15,731 nt of DNA, taken from positions 1 through 15,731 of the forward strand of contig DANX01000086.1 of assembly GCA_002502295.1 (NCBI GenBank), written 5' to 3'. Shown one piece after another: positions 1-6,529 of the stretch. This DNA comes from Euryarchaeota archaeon UBA561 (lineage in GTDB: Archaea > Thermoplasmatota > Poseidoniia > Poseidoniales > Poseidoniaceae). The notes beneath the pieces were generated by a model. That model worked only from the letters and a program-made list of their open reading frames with translations. It ran no database searches and was not told the origin of the DNA. A program made the translations under genes and the position numbers. Each line of letters opens with the position of its first letter. Position 1 is the first letter of the stretch.

Positions 1-71
1 CCCACTTGGTTTGAACCCTCCGCCTTGGCGGGTGTGCAAGCCTTGATGTTGGTGATGGAGCACCTCGCACC

Positions 72-812
72 ATGGCCGACCCTTTTGGGGAGATTGAGCG
101 AAGTGACCTCCTCGGTTTCATTTTGGCCAAAGACAGCGAGCAACCGCAAAGTGAACCGGTCATCGCTGCCAACATCCACGAACAGCTCCAACACATGGGT
201 TTGGCGACATGGTCCCTCTCAGTGCTTCGCCGTCTTCGAGATGCTGTTGGCCGTCTTCAGCCCACTTCAATGTTGGAGGTTGGGGCGAGCATTGGGCATC
301 GGACAGCATGGCTGCTCGATGACCTCGATCGAAAGAGCCGTGTTCTCAACGCGTTGACATTGGTTGAACCGGGCGGGAAATTTGGCGTTATCTTGAAACG
401 GCTCCTCCAGCGTTATGATGCGTTGGCCTGGTCAAATGTGGTTGTAGGAGACCCGGTACAACTGGCAGCAGAACATCAAGCATGGAAATTAGCCTCGGCC
501 ACGGGCCTTGAATTGTCTCAGACGCCGTTTGAGCCCGAATACGACGTTATCATCGTGGATGGCCCATCGCCGTTGCGGGCCGATTTGGTCTCAACGTACC
601 TCCCTCAACTCACCTCCAACGGTGTGTTGTTCACGGTTGAGCCGGACATGCCAACGGGTGAGGTCGATGAAGAAGACGAAGTTGGAATGGCCTTGGTAAG
701 CGGATTTAATCGTTGGATTGAAGTTGTTGGCGAGACGCAGACATCCCACCACGTGGCCTTCATGCCGTTGTTTGGCGGGACACTTGTGGCCTGGCTACCC
801 GTTCAAGACTGA
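72..812 (+). CDS. Class I SAM-dependent methyltransferase (O-methyltransferase-like)
   Basis: A 246-residue soluble protein with a Rossmann methyltransferase core. Visible motifs are a glycine-rich SAM loop LEVGASIGHRTAWLL (residues 68-82), an acidic end of strand 2 in LTLVEPGG (Glu99, expected to bind the ribose of SAM), VVVGDP (123-128), and the strand-4 motif YDVIIVDGP (157-165, Asp163). The order and spacing resemble catechol/caffeoyl-CoA-type O-methyltransferases, but the substrate cannot be read from the sequence. ATG at 72 is the first ATG after an in-frame stop at 12-14; no clear Shine-Dalgarno precedes it. The 3' end overlaps the convergent subtilase gene by 10 bp. A role as a methyltransferase is well supported; O-methylation specifically is inference. 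Confidence 0.75.
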   Translation: MADPFGEIERSDLLGFILAKDSEQPQSEPVIAANIHEQLQHMGLATWSLSVLRRLRDAVGRLQPTSMLEVGASIGHRTAWLLDDLDRKSRVLNALTLVEPGGKFGVILKRLLQRYDALAWSNVVVGDPVQLAAEHQAWKLASATGLELSQTPFEPEYDVIIVDGPSPLRADLVSTYLPQLTSNGVLFTVEPDMPTGEVDEEDEVGMALVSGFNRWIEVVGETQTSHHVAFMPLFGGTLVAWLPVQD

Positions 813-1978
813 GTGGCTTCTTGAATGAGGCCTGACACGTTGAGTAGCCCATACCCATAGTAATCGTCGTGGGTCACTTGTCCACTCTCGGGGACAGCGC
901 TTTCCATCAACCACTGCTTTACGGCGTTAATGTTGTCTCCCCCACCGGTGGATTCGTCGGCCTTGAGCGATGGCTTTTCCTGAAGCAGGAGGCAGAGGGC
1001 ACCGGTGACATAAACCGTCGCGGCGCTTGTTCCATCGGCCATGCCCCACCCTCCGTTGTCAAGCAGAACCGGAACCGCTTCTGCAGGGGCTACAATCTCG
1101 GGCTTTTTGTTGGGGTCTCCTCGGGGCATTAGGATCGGTAGAGGGAGCAGGCGGCCGTTGTTGTCTCCCTTGGAAGAACCAGGCCAATGGGTTCCTTTGA
1201 GGGTGACACCACCAACCGAAATCACACCGGCTTCACTTGAAGGGTGGGCTACATCGCCATCATCGTCCTCACCGTCATTTCCAGCCGCCGCAACGACGTA
1301 GACACCAGCGTCGATGGCTTCGTTTGCAGCATCACCCGAAGTCCGGCCAGACCCAATGGAAAACGGCAGGAGATCCGGTGCCCCACCAAGGGAGAGTGAT
1401 ATGACATGAGCGCCGTTTTCAACGCACCAATCAATGGCGTCTGCCACGATGGCATCGCTTCCATTTCCGTTTTCGCCGAGCGCTTTGGCGACCAGGAGAT
1501 CAACATCTTTGGCGATGCCTTTGAGCCAGCCGTTTGCCACCAGCAACCCAGCCATTGAGGTGCCGTGTCCATGGTCGTCGTACGGGTTTCCATTGCCGTT
1601 GATGAAATCCCGCCACCCAACCAAGTTGATGCCCTCAAGGTCGGCGTGGTCCACGGCGATTCCAGAATCGACGATGCATGCGACGACACCATCTCCCGTC
1701 AGGTCTTTGGATGCGGGTCGGATGAGGTCATTGTATGTGGCGTGTCGCTCAAGTGCATCTTGACTGGGACGAAGAAGAATCGCACCATCGCTGAGAACCA
1801 CGGCAGCCAAATAGCCGGTGGCGAGAACAAGCGTGAAACCGAGGGTTATGCTGACAATCATTTTGATGGTGCGAATGTCGGATGCTTCTTCAGCCAGCTC
1901 TGCTTGAAACGGTTGAGGAATGGATGAAAATTGTTCTTTGCTTTCAACCGATTCGCCCGGGGGGTCAGCTGATTGCAT
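803..1978 (-). CDS. Membrane-anchored subtilisin-like serine protease (S8 family)
   Basis: A 391-residue protein with an acidic N-terminal tail, one hydrophobic segment at about residues 40-62, and a subtilase domain from about 90 to 385. The catalytic triad is visible: Asp104 in CIVDSGIAVDH, His138 in DDHGHGTSMAG, and Ser318 in ADGTSAATVYVTG. Oxyanion Asn234 lies in AAAGNDG. Positive residues before the segment (Arg36, Lys39) suggest the N-terminus faces the cytoplasm and the protease faces outward. Two oddities: only about 30 residues lie between the anchor and the catalytic domain, so there is no room for a normal inhibitor propeptide, and the usual Pro after the catalytic Ser (GTSMAxP) is Val322. 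It is third in a minus-strand run, starting 4 nt after the cysteine desulfurase stop. Substrate unknown. Confidence 0.9.
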   Translation of the reverse strand: MQSADPPGESVESKEQFSSIPQPFQAELAEEASDIRTIKMIVSITLGFTLVLATGYLAAVVLSDGAILLRPSQDALERHATYNDLIRPASKDLTGDGVVACIVDSGIAVDHADLEGINLVGWRDFINGNGNPYDDHGHGTSMAGLLVANGWLKGIAKDVDLLVAKALGENGNGSDAIVADAIDWCVENGAHVISLSLGGAPDLLPFSIGSGRTSGDAANEAIDAGVYVVAAAGNDGEDDDGDVAHPSSEAGVISVGGVTLKGTHWPGSSKGDNNGRLLPLPILMPRGDPNKKPEIVAPAEAVPVLLDNGGWGMADGTSAATVYVTGALCLLLQEKPSLKADESTGGGDNINAVKQWLMESAVPESGQVTHDDYYGYGLLNVSGLIQEATQS

Positions 1979-1982
1979 GCCA

Positions 1983-3197
1983 TCAACTCAAGGTGTGCAC
2001 TATTTCATTCAATGTATCCACGAAGCGTCGTACGTCTTCTTCGTTGTTGTAAAGGTAGGCTGAAGCCCGAAGAGATCCTTGTGGGTGCCCTTTGTCGGCA
2101 AACCACGAGTGGACACAATGTTGTCCACTTCGAACCATGACGCCTGCTGCTTCGTCAAGAAGAAGGGCCACATCGTGCGCTGGCAATTCATCCATCAGCA
2201 TTGAGCAAATCCCTCCACGCTGGGCAGGATCCTCGGGGCCGATAATCGAAACACCGGGAAGGTCCTTCACACCGTCGGTCATAATGCGGTTCAGGTTAAT
2301 TTCATGTTCATGTACTGCACCCATGTCCAAGCTTGCGAGGTAATCAATGGCGGCTCCTGTTGCCATCATCCCTGAAAAGTTTCCAAGCCCACCCTCAAAC
2401 CGGGCCGGCGGAGCGGCCCACGTGGCGTCGGTGTAGGATGAGGATTTCACGGTCTGTCCACCGGACTGGATGGTACGCAGTCCATCAAGCAGTTCATACC
2501 GACCCCATAATCCACCCATGCCGGACGGTCCACACATCTTGTGGATTGAAAAAGACAGGAAGTCAATGTCCAGCGCCTGAACGTCCACCTTCATGTGCGG
2601 CGTGGATTGCGCCCCATCAATAGCAACGAGAGCACCGTGGTCATGGGCGACTTCCGTGATTTTTCCGATGGGTATGGCAACACCGTCCAAATTACCGACG
2701 TGGCTCATTGCAACCATTTTCAATTGATCCCCAGCATTCGCACAGGCCGCTTCAAACGCTTCCATGTCGAACGTGTTGTCTTGGTGGCTTGGTACAACGC
2801 GATGATCAATGCCTTGTTCTTTTTCGAGTTGAAGCCACGGGACGAGGTTCGAGTTGTGCTCCCTGTCGGTTGTCAGAACAACATCGCCTTTGTTCCATTT
2901 CATGCCGTGCGCAATTTGATTGATTGAATGCGTGGCGTTTCGAGTAAAGACGATTTCATTTGGACTGGGGGCATTGAGAAACGATGCTACTTTTGTTCGT
3001 GCTTCAGAAACTGATTTGGATACAGCAGTTCCAAACCGATGAACAGACCGACCGCCACATCCCGGCGTCTCGGTATAATACCGGTGAATGGCGTCAATTA
3101 CCGTTTGTGGTTTGAGCGTCACGCAAGCATTGTCAAGATATGCAGGCGGCTGATCGCCTCGCAGGGTTGGGAAATCTTCTCTGTTGCGGCTAAACAT
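1983..3197 (-). CDS. SufS/Csd-like cysteine desulfurase (class V aminotransferase fold)
   Basis: A 404-residue PLP enzyme expected to take sulfur from L-cysteine as a protein-bound persulfide for Fe-S cluster or other thiolation chemistry. Visible features: YLDNACVTLKP near the N-terminus, His114 in TDREHNSNLVPW stacking on PLP, Asp194 and Gln197 in IDGAQSTPH, the Schiff-base Lys220 in SFSIHKMCGPSGMGG, and catalytic Cys361 in VRSGQHCVHSWF. The group II consensus is RxGHHCAQ; here Gln replaces the first His. An ATG at 3242 is possible but would overlap the upstream gene by 44 nt. The ATG at 3197 is preferred because it follows the upstream stop by 1 nt, has GGAGG 9 nt upstream, and gives the usual N-terminus. 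No SufBCD or scaffold gene is adjacent. Isocysteine-lyase-type relatives cannot be excluded. Confidence 0.88.
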   Translation of the reverse strand: MFSRNREDFPTLRGDQPPAYLDNACVTLKPQTVIDAIHRYYTETPGCGGRSVHRFGTAVSKSVSEARTKVASFLNAPSPNEIVFTRNATHSINQIAHGMKWNKGDVVLTTDREHNSNLVPWLQLEKEQGIDHRVVPSHQDNTFDMEAFEAACANAGDQLKMVAMSHVGNLDGVAIPIGKITEVAHDHGALVAIDGAQSTPHMKVDVQALDIDFLSFSIHKMCGPSGMGGLWGRYELLDGLRTIQSGGQTVKSSSYTDATWAAPPARFEGGLGNFSGMMATGAAIDYLASLDMGAVHEHEINLNRIMTDGVKDLPGVSIIGPEDPAQRGGICSMLMDELPAHDVALLLDEAAGVMVRSGQHCVHSWFADKGHPQGSLRASAYLYNNEEDVRRFVDTLNEIVHTLS

Positions 3198-3198
3198 C

Positions 3199-4332
3199 TT
3201 ACCACGCCTCCTGGTCGGGCATGTAGTCCAATGCAGGAGCATTCACTCCACATGACGGACAGGCAATACGCTTTGGCATGGGCTCCGAGCATGATAAACA
3301 ATTGGTGCCAACCACCGTCAATGCGGAGCATCCTTCGGCAAGGCAGGGGTGGGCGAGTTCGCCGGCCTTATTCAACGAGACTTGTGAAGCACCACCACAT
3401 TCAGGGCATGCCGCCTTGAGGGTCTTAGCGGGTTGACCCTCAACCGACATTTCCAGCGAGGCATCCACGGCGGCGCGGGTTCGTACCCTGGTTTGGTTGC
3501 CTAACATGCGTTGAGGGTACCAGAGAACCAAGAACAGCAGCGGGACCGCTGGCAGGCCGGTCAAGAGGTGCAAAAAGAGGAATGTGAGGTTGCTTTCTCC
3601 GACCGATGCGACATGGTGCAAACCAGCCCATGCAGAGATCGTGATGAGCGCAATCCAAGCACCAAACATGGCGGTCCAGCCTCGGAGCGAATGGTCGGCC
3701 AGCGCCTCTTCCATCACCCTGACATCTTCATGCAAATGGTTGATCTCAACGTGTAAATCTCGAGTCTCGACAACCGCTTTCCAAAAGAAGAACAGAAAGA
3801 AGAACACCACCAAAAGAACAAGCGTCCCTTCCATCATGTCGGCGAGGCTGAAGCCCATCGGGAAATTCGGATTGTTCTGGTGGAAAAAGATCTGGGCACC
3901 AATAAGGCCGTTCCACATCAACAAAAGAGAGATGGCGTGAACCCGCATGACAGGAAAAAGCATCAAGGTTTGGTAGGCGAACCAGCCCCAGCAAATAATC
4001 GAAACCATGATTTGGAAAAACTGGAACCCGCTGATGGCCATCACGCCATCGATGCCCGTCAGTTTTGCATCACCACCGCTCCATAACTCGCTTGATATCG
4101 AGCCAAGAAGGAAGGCTACAAGGCCAAAGGCGATGGTCATGTAGTGAGCACGATTCCATTCTTCTCTCAACAATTTCCATTGAAACACCCATTCTTTCCG
4201 CACGGTGTTGATCGCTTCCGCCATGGGGATGTGGTTGGGAATCGGGTTGGCGAGCGTGATATCAGCCATGCGAAGTGGGAGGACAGGCATTGCGGTTTGA
4301 GGCCCTGCCTCAACACTTGCCTCACCGCCCAT
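3199..4332 (-). CDS. Polytopic membrane protein with C-terminal tandem zinc ribbons
   Basis: A 377-residue protein I do not recognise as a named family. Hydrophobic segments fall at about 63-80, 101-119, 130-150, 168-185, 219-240 and 249-271. Between the fourth and fifth is a charged helix (about 188-215, ETRDLHVEINHLHEDVRVME) that could form a coiled coil. The C-terminus carries two four-cysteine sets: Cys309/Cys312 with Cys330/Cys335, and Cys345/Cys348 with Cys358/Cys361, each likely to bind one zinc, presumably in the cytoplasm. The start may be Met22 (ATG at 4269) rather than Met1; neither has a clear Shine-Dalgarno. It is first in a three-gene run with the cysteine desulfurase (1-nt gap) and subtilase (4-nt gap). 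A function for the zinc ribbons, such as protein or nucleic-acid binding, is only a guess. Confidence 0.75.
   Translation of the reverse strand: MGGEASVEAGPQTAMPVLPLRMADITLANPIPNHIPMAEAINTVRKEWVFQWKLLREEWNRAHYMTIAFGLVAFLLGSISSELWSGGDAKLTGIDGVMAISGFQFFQIMVSIICWGWFAYQTLMLFPVMRVHAISLLLMWNGLIGAQIFFHQNNPNFPMGFSLADMMEGTLVLLVVFFFLFFFWKAVVETRDLHVEINHLHEDVRVMEEALADHSLRGWTAMFGAWIALITISAWAGLHHVASVGESNLTFLFLHLLTGLPAVPLLFLVLWYPQRMLGNQTRVRTRAAVDASLEMSVEGQPAKTLKAACPECGGASQVSLNKAGELAHPCLAEGCSALTVVGTNCLSCSEPMPKRIACPSCGVNAPALDYMPDQEAW
3207..3211 (-). promoter_or_regulatory. Shine-Dalgarno for the cysteine desulfurase
   Basis: Minus-strand GGAGG lies inside the last codons of the zinc-ribbon membrane protein gene, 9 nt before the ATG at 3197. 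Its position supports the 3197 start over the one at 3242 and suggests translation of the second gene from a shared transcript. Confidence 0.6.
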
Positions 4333-4375
4333 GTTACAGGGCTAGAGGTCGCACCTTTGAGTCCTTTCGCTCCCT

Positions 4376-4423
4376 TCATCACCCTTCCCACTTTCAAAGG
4401 GTGATGATTAAACGAGAAGTGGG
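4376..4423. repeat. Interleaved inverted repeats (possible operator or pseudoknot)
   Basis: A perfect 11-bp inverted repeat, TCATCACCCTT (4376-4386) and AAGGGTGATGA (4397-4407), has a 10-nt spacer. A second one, CCCACTT (4387-4393) and AAGTGGG (4417-4423), has its left arm in that spacer and its right arm beyond the first repeat. The order A-B-A'-B' is the topology of an H-type pseudoknot. As DNA, the 11-bp arms are about 21 bp apart centre to centre, which suits a dimeric regulator. The element lies between the divergent zinc-ribbon gene run and tRNA-Ser. The first repeat is very unlikely to be chance; the second alone could be. Confidence 0.65.
4406..4413 (+). promoter_or_regulatory. TATA-like element upstream of tRNA-Ser
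   Basis: GATTAAAC is the most AT-rich stretch of the intergenic region and ends about 26 bp before the tRNA-Ser 5' end at 4439, where an archaeal TATA box is expected. Its complement GTTTAATC could also serve the divergent zinc-ribbon gene, giving a leader of several tens of nucleotides. The match to a consensus TATA box is only fair. Confidence 0.4.
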
Positions 4424-4438
4424 TTTGGCGAGGTTTGA

Positions 4439-4525
4439 GCCGAGATCGCATAGCCTGGTAGTGCGCGCGACTGGAAATCGCGTGGGCCTGTTCCCTCGGG
4501 AGTTCAAATCTCTCTCTCGGCGCCA
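4439..4525 (+). tRNA. tRNA-Ser (anticodon GGA)
   Basis: A type II tRNA with a perfect 7-bp acceptor stem, GCCGAGA (4439-4445) with TCTCGGC (4515-4521), discriminator G4522 and an encoded CCA (4523-4525). The anticodon stem CGCGA/TCGCG (4466-4470, 4478-4482) encloses loop CTGGAAA with anticodon GGA at 4473-4475. A long variable arm (4483-4497) can pair GGG with CCC. The T arm is GGGAG-TTCAAAT-CTCTC (4498-4514). The long variable arm and G discriminator fit serine. No intron. It reads UCC and UCU codons. Confidence 0.95.
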
Positions 4526-4539
4526 CAACCGCAACCTCC

Positions 4540-6102
4540 ATGACACGACGGAAGTTGGTGCATCTCATGGAGCAGGGAGAAAACGGGCACCCTCGGCGGT
4601 GGGCGCTTGTCTTCGTTCTGGGAATCCTTCTTCATGCCTACGCTGCTTTTCACAGCGATCTTGGTTTGGATTCCCATGTCCGACTTAACGCATTGAACGA
4701 TGATTCGTCCAATGGTCAAGAGTTGTCTTGGGGTTCACCTCGCATCAGCAGTTCATCCAACGTCAACTCCAGCACCGTTTACGACGGTTATATCCTGCCT
4801 TGGAACACCAGCGAGGCGGCCATGAAAATTACGGCCATCACCTCCTTGGCTTTGGTCGCCGTAGTGGTCTCGTTCCGTCCCCGTGATCAATCTTCAACCG
4901 TTCGTTTTGAACCGTTGTGGGGGGCTCTGCTGATGATGAGTCCAGCTCTCATGTTCTCGACCAGCAGAGGCTACGATGAGGCCCCACTTGCTCTGTTGAC
5001 GGGGCTTGGCGTGCTCGGATTTTGGTTCAATCGGAGTGAGTCAATCGGCCACCTGCGACTCAACGGTGTGCTCATGGCCACTTCAGTGTCGTTGGTGATG
5101 CTCTGGAAAGGTTTCTCGCCGGCGTCCTCGCTTGTGATTTGGTTGGTGATGACCCTACTCACCGAAGCCTGGGCGAGGATGCACCGTTCGGGTTCGTACA
5201 CCGCCGAGAATCAATTCTTTGGCAACCCTTGGTCAGTGGGTTTTCTGACGTTTATTTTAGTGTACGTCGGTGTCATCTTGTTTGGTTTCATCTCTTCAAC
5301 AGGCACCTTCGCGATCATTGGTGAACGACCGGTCCACTTCTTCATCGCCTCGGTCTTCGCCGCTTTCGATGCGGTGGTTTTGTACCTGCTGTTGGGGTGC
5401 CTTCTCTGGCCGTTCGTTGTGAATCGGTGGAAGCGGTTGCGGTCAGCACGTGGACCGGGTTTAACCATGCTCGTGGTGTACATCTGTGCTCTCTTGTCCG
5501 GAATCATAGCTTACATCGCTACCCTCTGGACGTTGGAGGCATCGTTGTGGAACATGAGTTTGGTCAACGTCATGGTGGTGCTGGGCAACAACGGAAGGTA
5601 CGCCACCTTGCTTTTGATACCGGTGGCGGCGTTACTGCGGTGGGGTGATTTAGCCGAAAACCACGGGCTGCAAAGAGAAACACACCATTCTTTTCGCGCC
5701 ATCGTTTTTGTTCTGCCTCTCTTGTTGTTTACCACTCTGGTTGGACATCAAATTTGGTCCGAAGATGCCGGCGAACTTTTACTTCAATCATGGGATGAAG
5801 ATGACGATACCGTGCTTCTCATCGCTCCAGAATCCATGGCCATCCACCATTTGTATGTCCTCAAAACGAACCTTGACCTCGATGGATCGGCCGGTGTCCA
5901 AGGTCTGTGGGTGTCGCCCGGCGATGCGCAGAATTTCATCGGAACACACGGGGCTTCAATTGACTATGTCCTCATCGCTCCCGAAACAACGCTTGATGCA
6001 GATCTCTCATCGTGGCGCCTGCTTGAGTCACGAGAGGTTCCGGTCTCTGTGCCAGGTGGCATACAGGGTGGCGCTTGGTCATTGTACCGTCTGTCGGCGT
6101 GA
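4540..6102 (+). CDS. Polytopic membrane protein, GT-C glycosyltransferase-like
   Basis: A 520-residue protein with an N-terminal membrane segment (about 21-38), about nine or ten more segments between 97 and 402, and a soluble C-terminal part (about 405-520). Right after the first segment is GLDSHVRLNA (Asp44, His46), resembling the acidic catalytic loop of GT-C lipid-linked-sugar transferases, and NGRYATLLLIPVAAL (351-365) resembles the late ERYLLP-type motif of the PMT/ArnT group. The C-terminal part contains TVLLIAPESMAIHHLYV and YVLIAPE, typical of the outer domain after such membrane cores. The match is by pattern only. ATG at 4540 lies 14 nt after the tRNA-Ser CCA, with no room for its own TATA box outside the tRNA, so co-transcription with the tRNA is likely. 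Met10 (ATG at 4567) is an alternative start. S-layer or surface glycan assembly is inference. Confidence 0.7.
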   Translation: MTRRKLVHLMEQGENGHPRRWALVFVLGILLHAYAAFHSDLGLDSHVRLNALNDDSSNGQELSWGSPRISSSSNVNSSTVYDGYILPWNTSEAAMKITAITSLALVAVVVSFRPRDQSSTVRFEPLWGALLMMSPALMFSTSRGYDEAPLALLTGLGVLGFWFNRSESIGHLRLNGVLMATSVSLVMLWKGFSPASSLVIWLVMTLLTEAWARMHRSGSYTAENQFFGNPWSVGFLTFILVYVGVILFGFISSTGTFAIIGERPVHFFIASVFAAFDAVVLYLLLGCLLWPFVVNRWKRLRSARGPGLTMLVVYICALLSGIIAYIATLWTLEASLWNMSLVNVMVVLGNNGRYATLLLIPVAALLRWGDLAENHGLQRETHHSFRAIVFVLPLLLFTTLVGHQIWSEDAGELLLQSWDEDDDTVLLIAPESMAIHHLYVLKTNLDLDGSAGVQGLWVSPGDAQNFIGTHGASIDYVLIAPETTLDADLSSWRLLESREVPVSVPGGIQGGAWSLYRLSA

Positions 6103-6120
6103 AGTTTGAATTCGCGAAGC

Positions 6121-6129
6121 GATTATATC
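6121..6129 (+). promoter_or_regulatory. TATA box of tRNA-Thr
   Basis: The AT-rich stretch ATTATAT (6122-6128) lies 26-32 bp upstream of the tRNA-Thr 5' end at 6154, the expected place for TBP binding. It is bracketed by AAGCG (6117-6121) and CGCTT (6130-6134), a small inverted repeat. It sits 19 nt after the stop codon of the GT-C-like gene. Confidence 0.65.
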
Positions 6130-6153
6130 CGCTTGGCTGGTGGGCCGACCACT

Positions 6154-6228
6154 GCCACCGTGGCTTAGGGGTATAGCACCTCATTGGTAATGAGGAGGTC
6201 GCGAGTTCAAATCTCGCCGGTGGCTCCA
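6154..6228 (+). tRNA. tRNA-Thr (anticodon GGT)
   Basis: The acceptor stem GCCACCG (6154-6160) pairs perfectly with CGGTGGC (6218-6224), followed by discriminator T6225 and an encoded CCA (6226-6228). The anticodon stem CCTCA/TGAGG encloses loop TTGGTAA with anticodon GGT, decoding ACC and ACU. The T arm has the loop TTCAAAT and a GCGAG/CTCGC stem. The short variable loop is class I. No intron is present. Confidence 0.95.
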
Positions 6229-6285
6229 GCATCCGCTCCTTACACGGACGAAGGAAACACGCTTTCATGTGGAATTTCACCTCAA

Positions 6286-6293
6286 TGTATAAG
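6286..6293 (+). promoter_or_regulatory. TATA-like element for the small coiled-coil gene
   Basis: TGTATAAG lies about 50 bp upstream of the ATG at 6341, placing a start of transcription near 6315 and a leader of roughly 25-30 nt. The 112 bp between tRNA-Thr and this gene show nothing else beyond a five-T run at 6300-6304. Confidence 0.45.
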
Positions 6294-6340
6294 AGGCGAT
6301 TTTTCAAAGTTCACCATGAGAAGGCAACTTCTCAGATGGG

Positions 6341-6529
6341 ATGCACATGGAGCGAAAGCAACAATCAGAAGACATGCAACGACGGGTGAAGGACCTCCAA
6401 CACCAAGTCGATGAACTAAAAGAACTCGTTAACACACTGCTCAGTGTGATTGTCGAAGAACCAGACGGTGTCCACAGCGGTGCTGCACCGACCATACCTG
6501 GTCAAGGCATGATGCAAGTTTGCATGTGA
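6341..6529 (+). CDS. Small coiled-coil protein, unknown
   Basis: A 62-residue protein. Residues about 3-40 are strongly charged with hydrophobic residues at heptad spacing (for example MQRRVKDLQHQVDELKELV), predicting one long amphipathic helix or coiled coil; the tail (41-62) is Gly/Pro/Met rich and probably flexible. Met3 (ATG at 6347) is an equally good start. I do not recognise a family. The coding case rests on the coherent helix pattern, a TATA-like element upstream, and the stop codon lying directly against the stop of convergent rtcB without a gap. It may be an oligomerising adaptor, but nothing shows a partner. Confidence 0.55.
   Translation: MHMERKQQSEDMQRRVKDLQHQVDELKELVNTLLSVIVEEPDGVHSGAAPTIPGQGMMQVCM

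Noticed and set aside
1..30. A sequence resembling a tRNA T loop (GGTTTGAACC) at the window edge.
   Set aside because: Neither strand gives a paired T stem or an acceptor stem.
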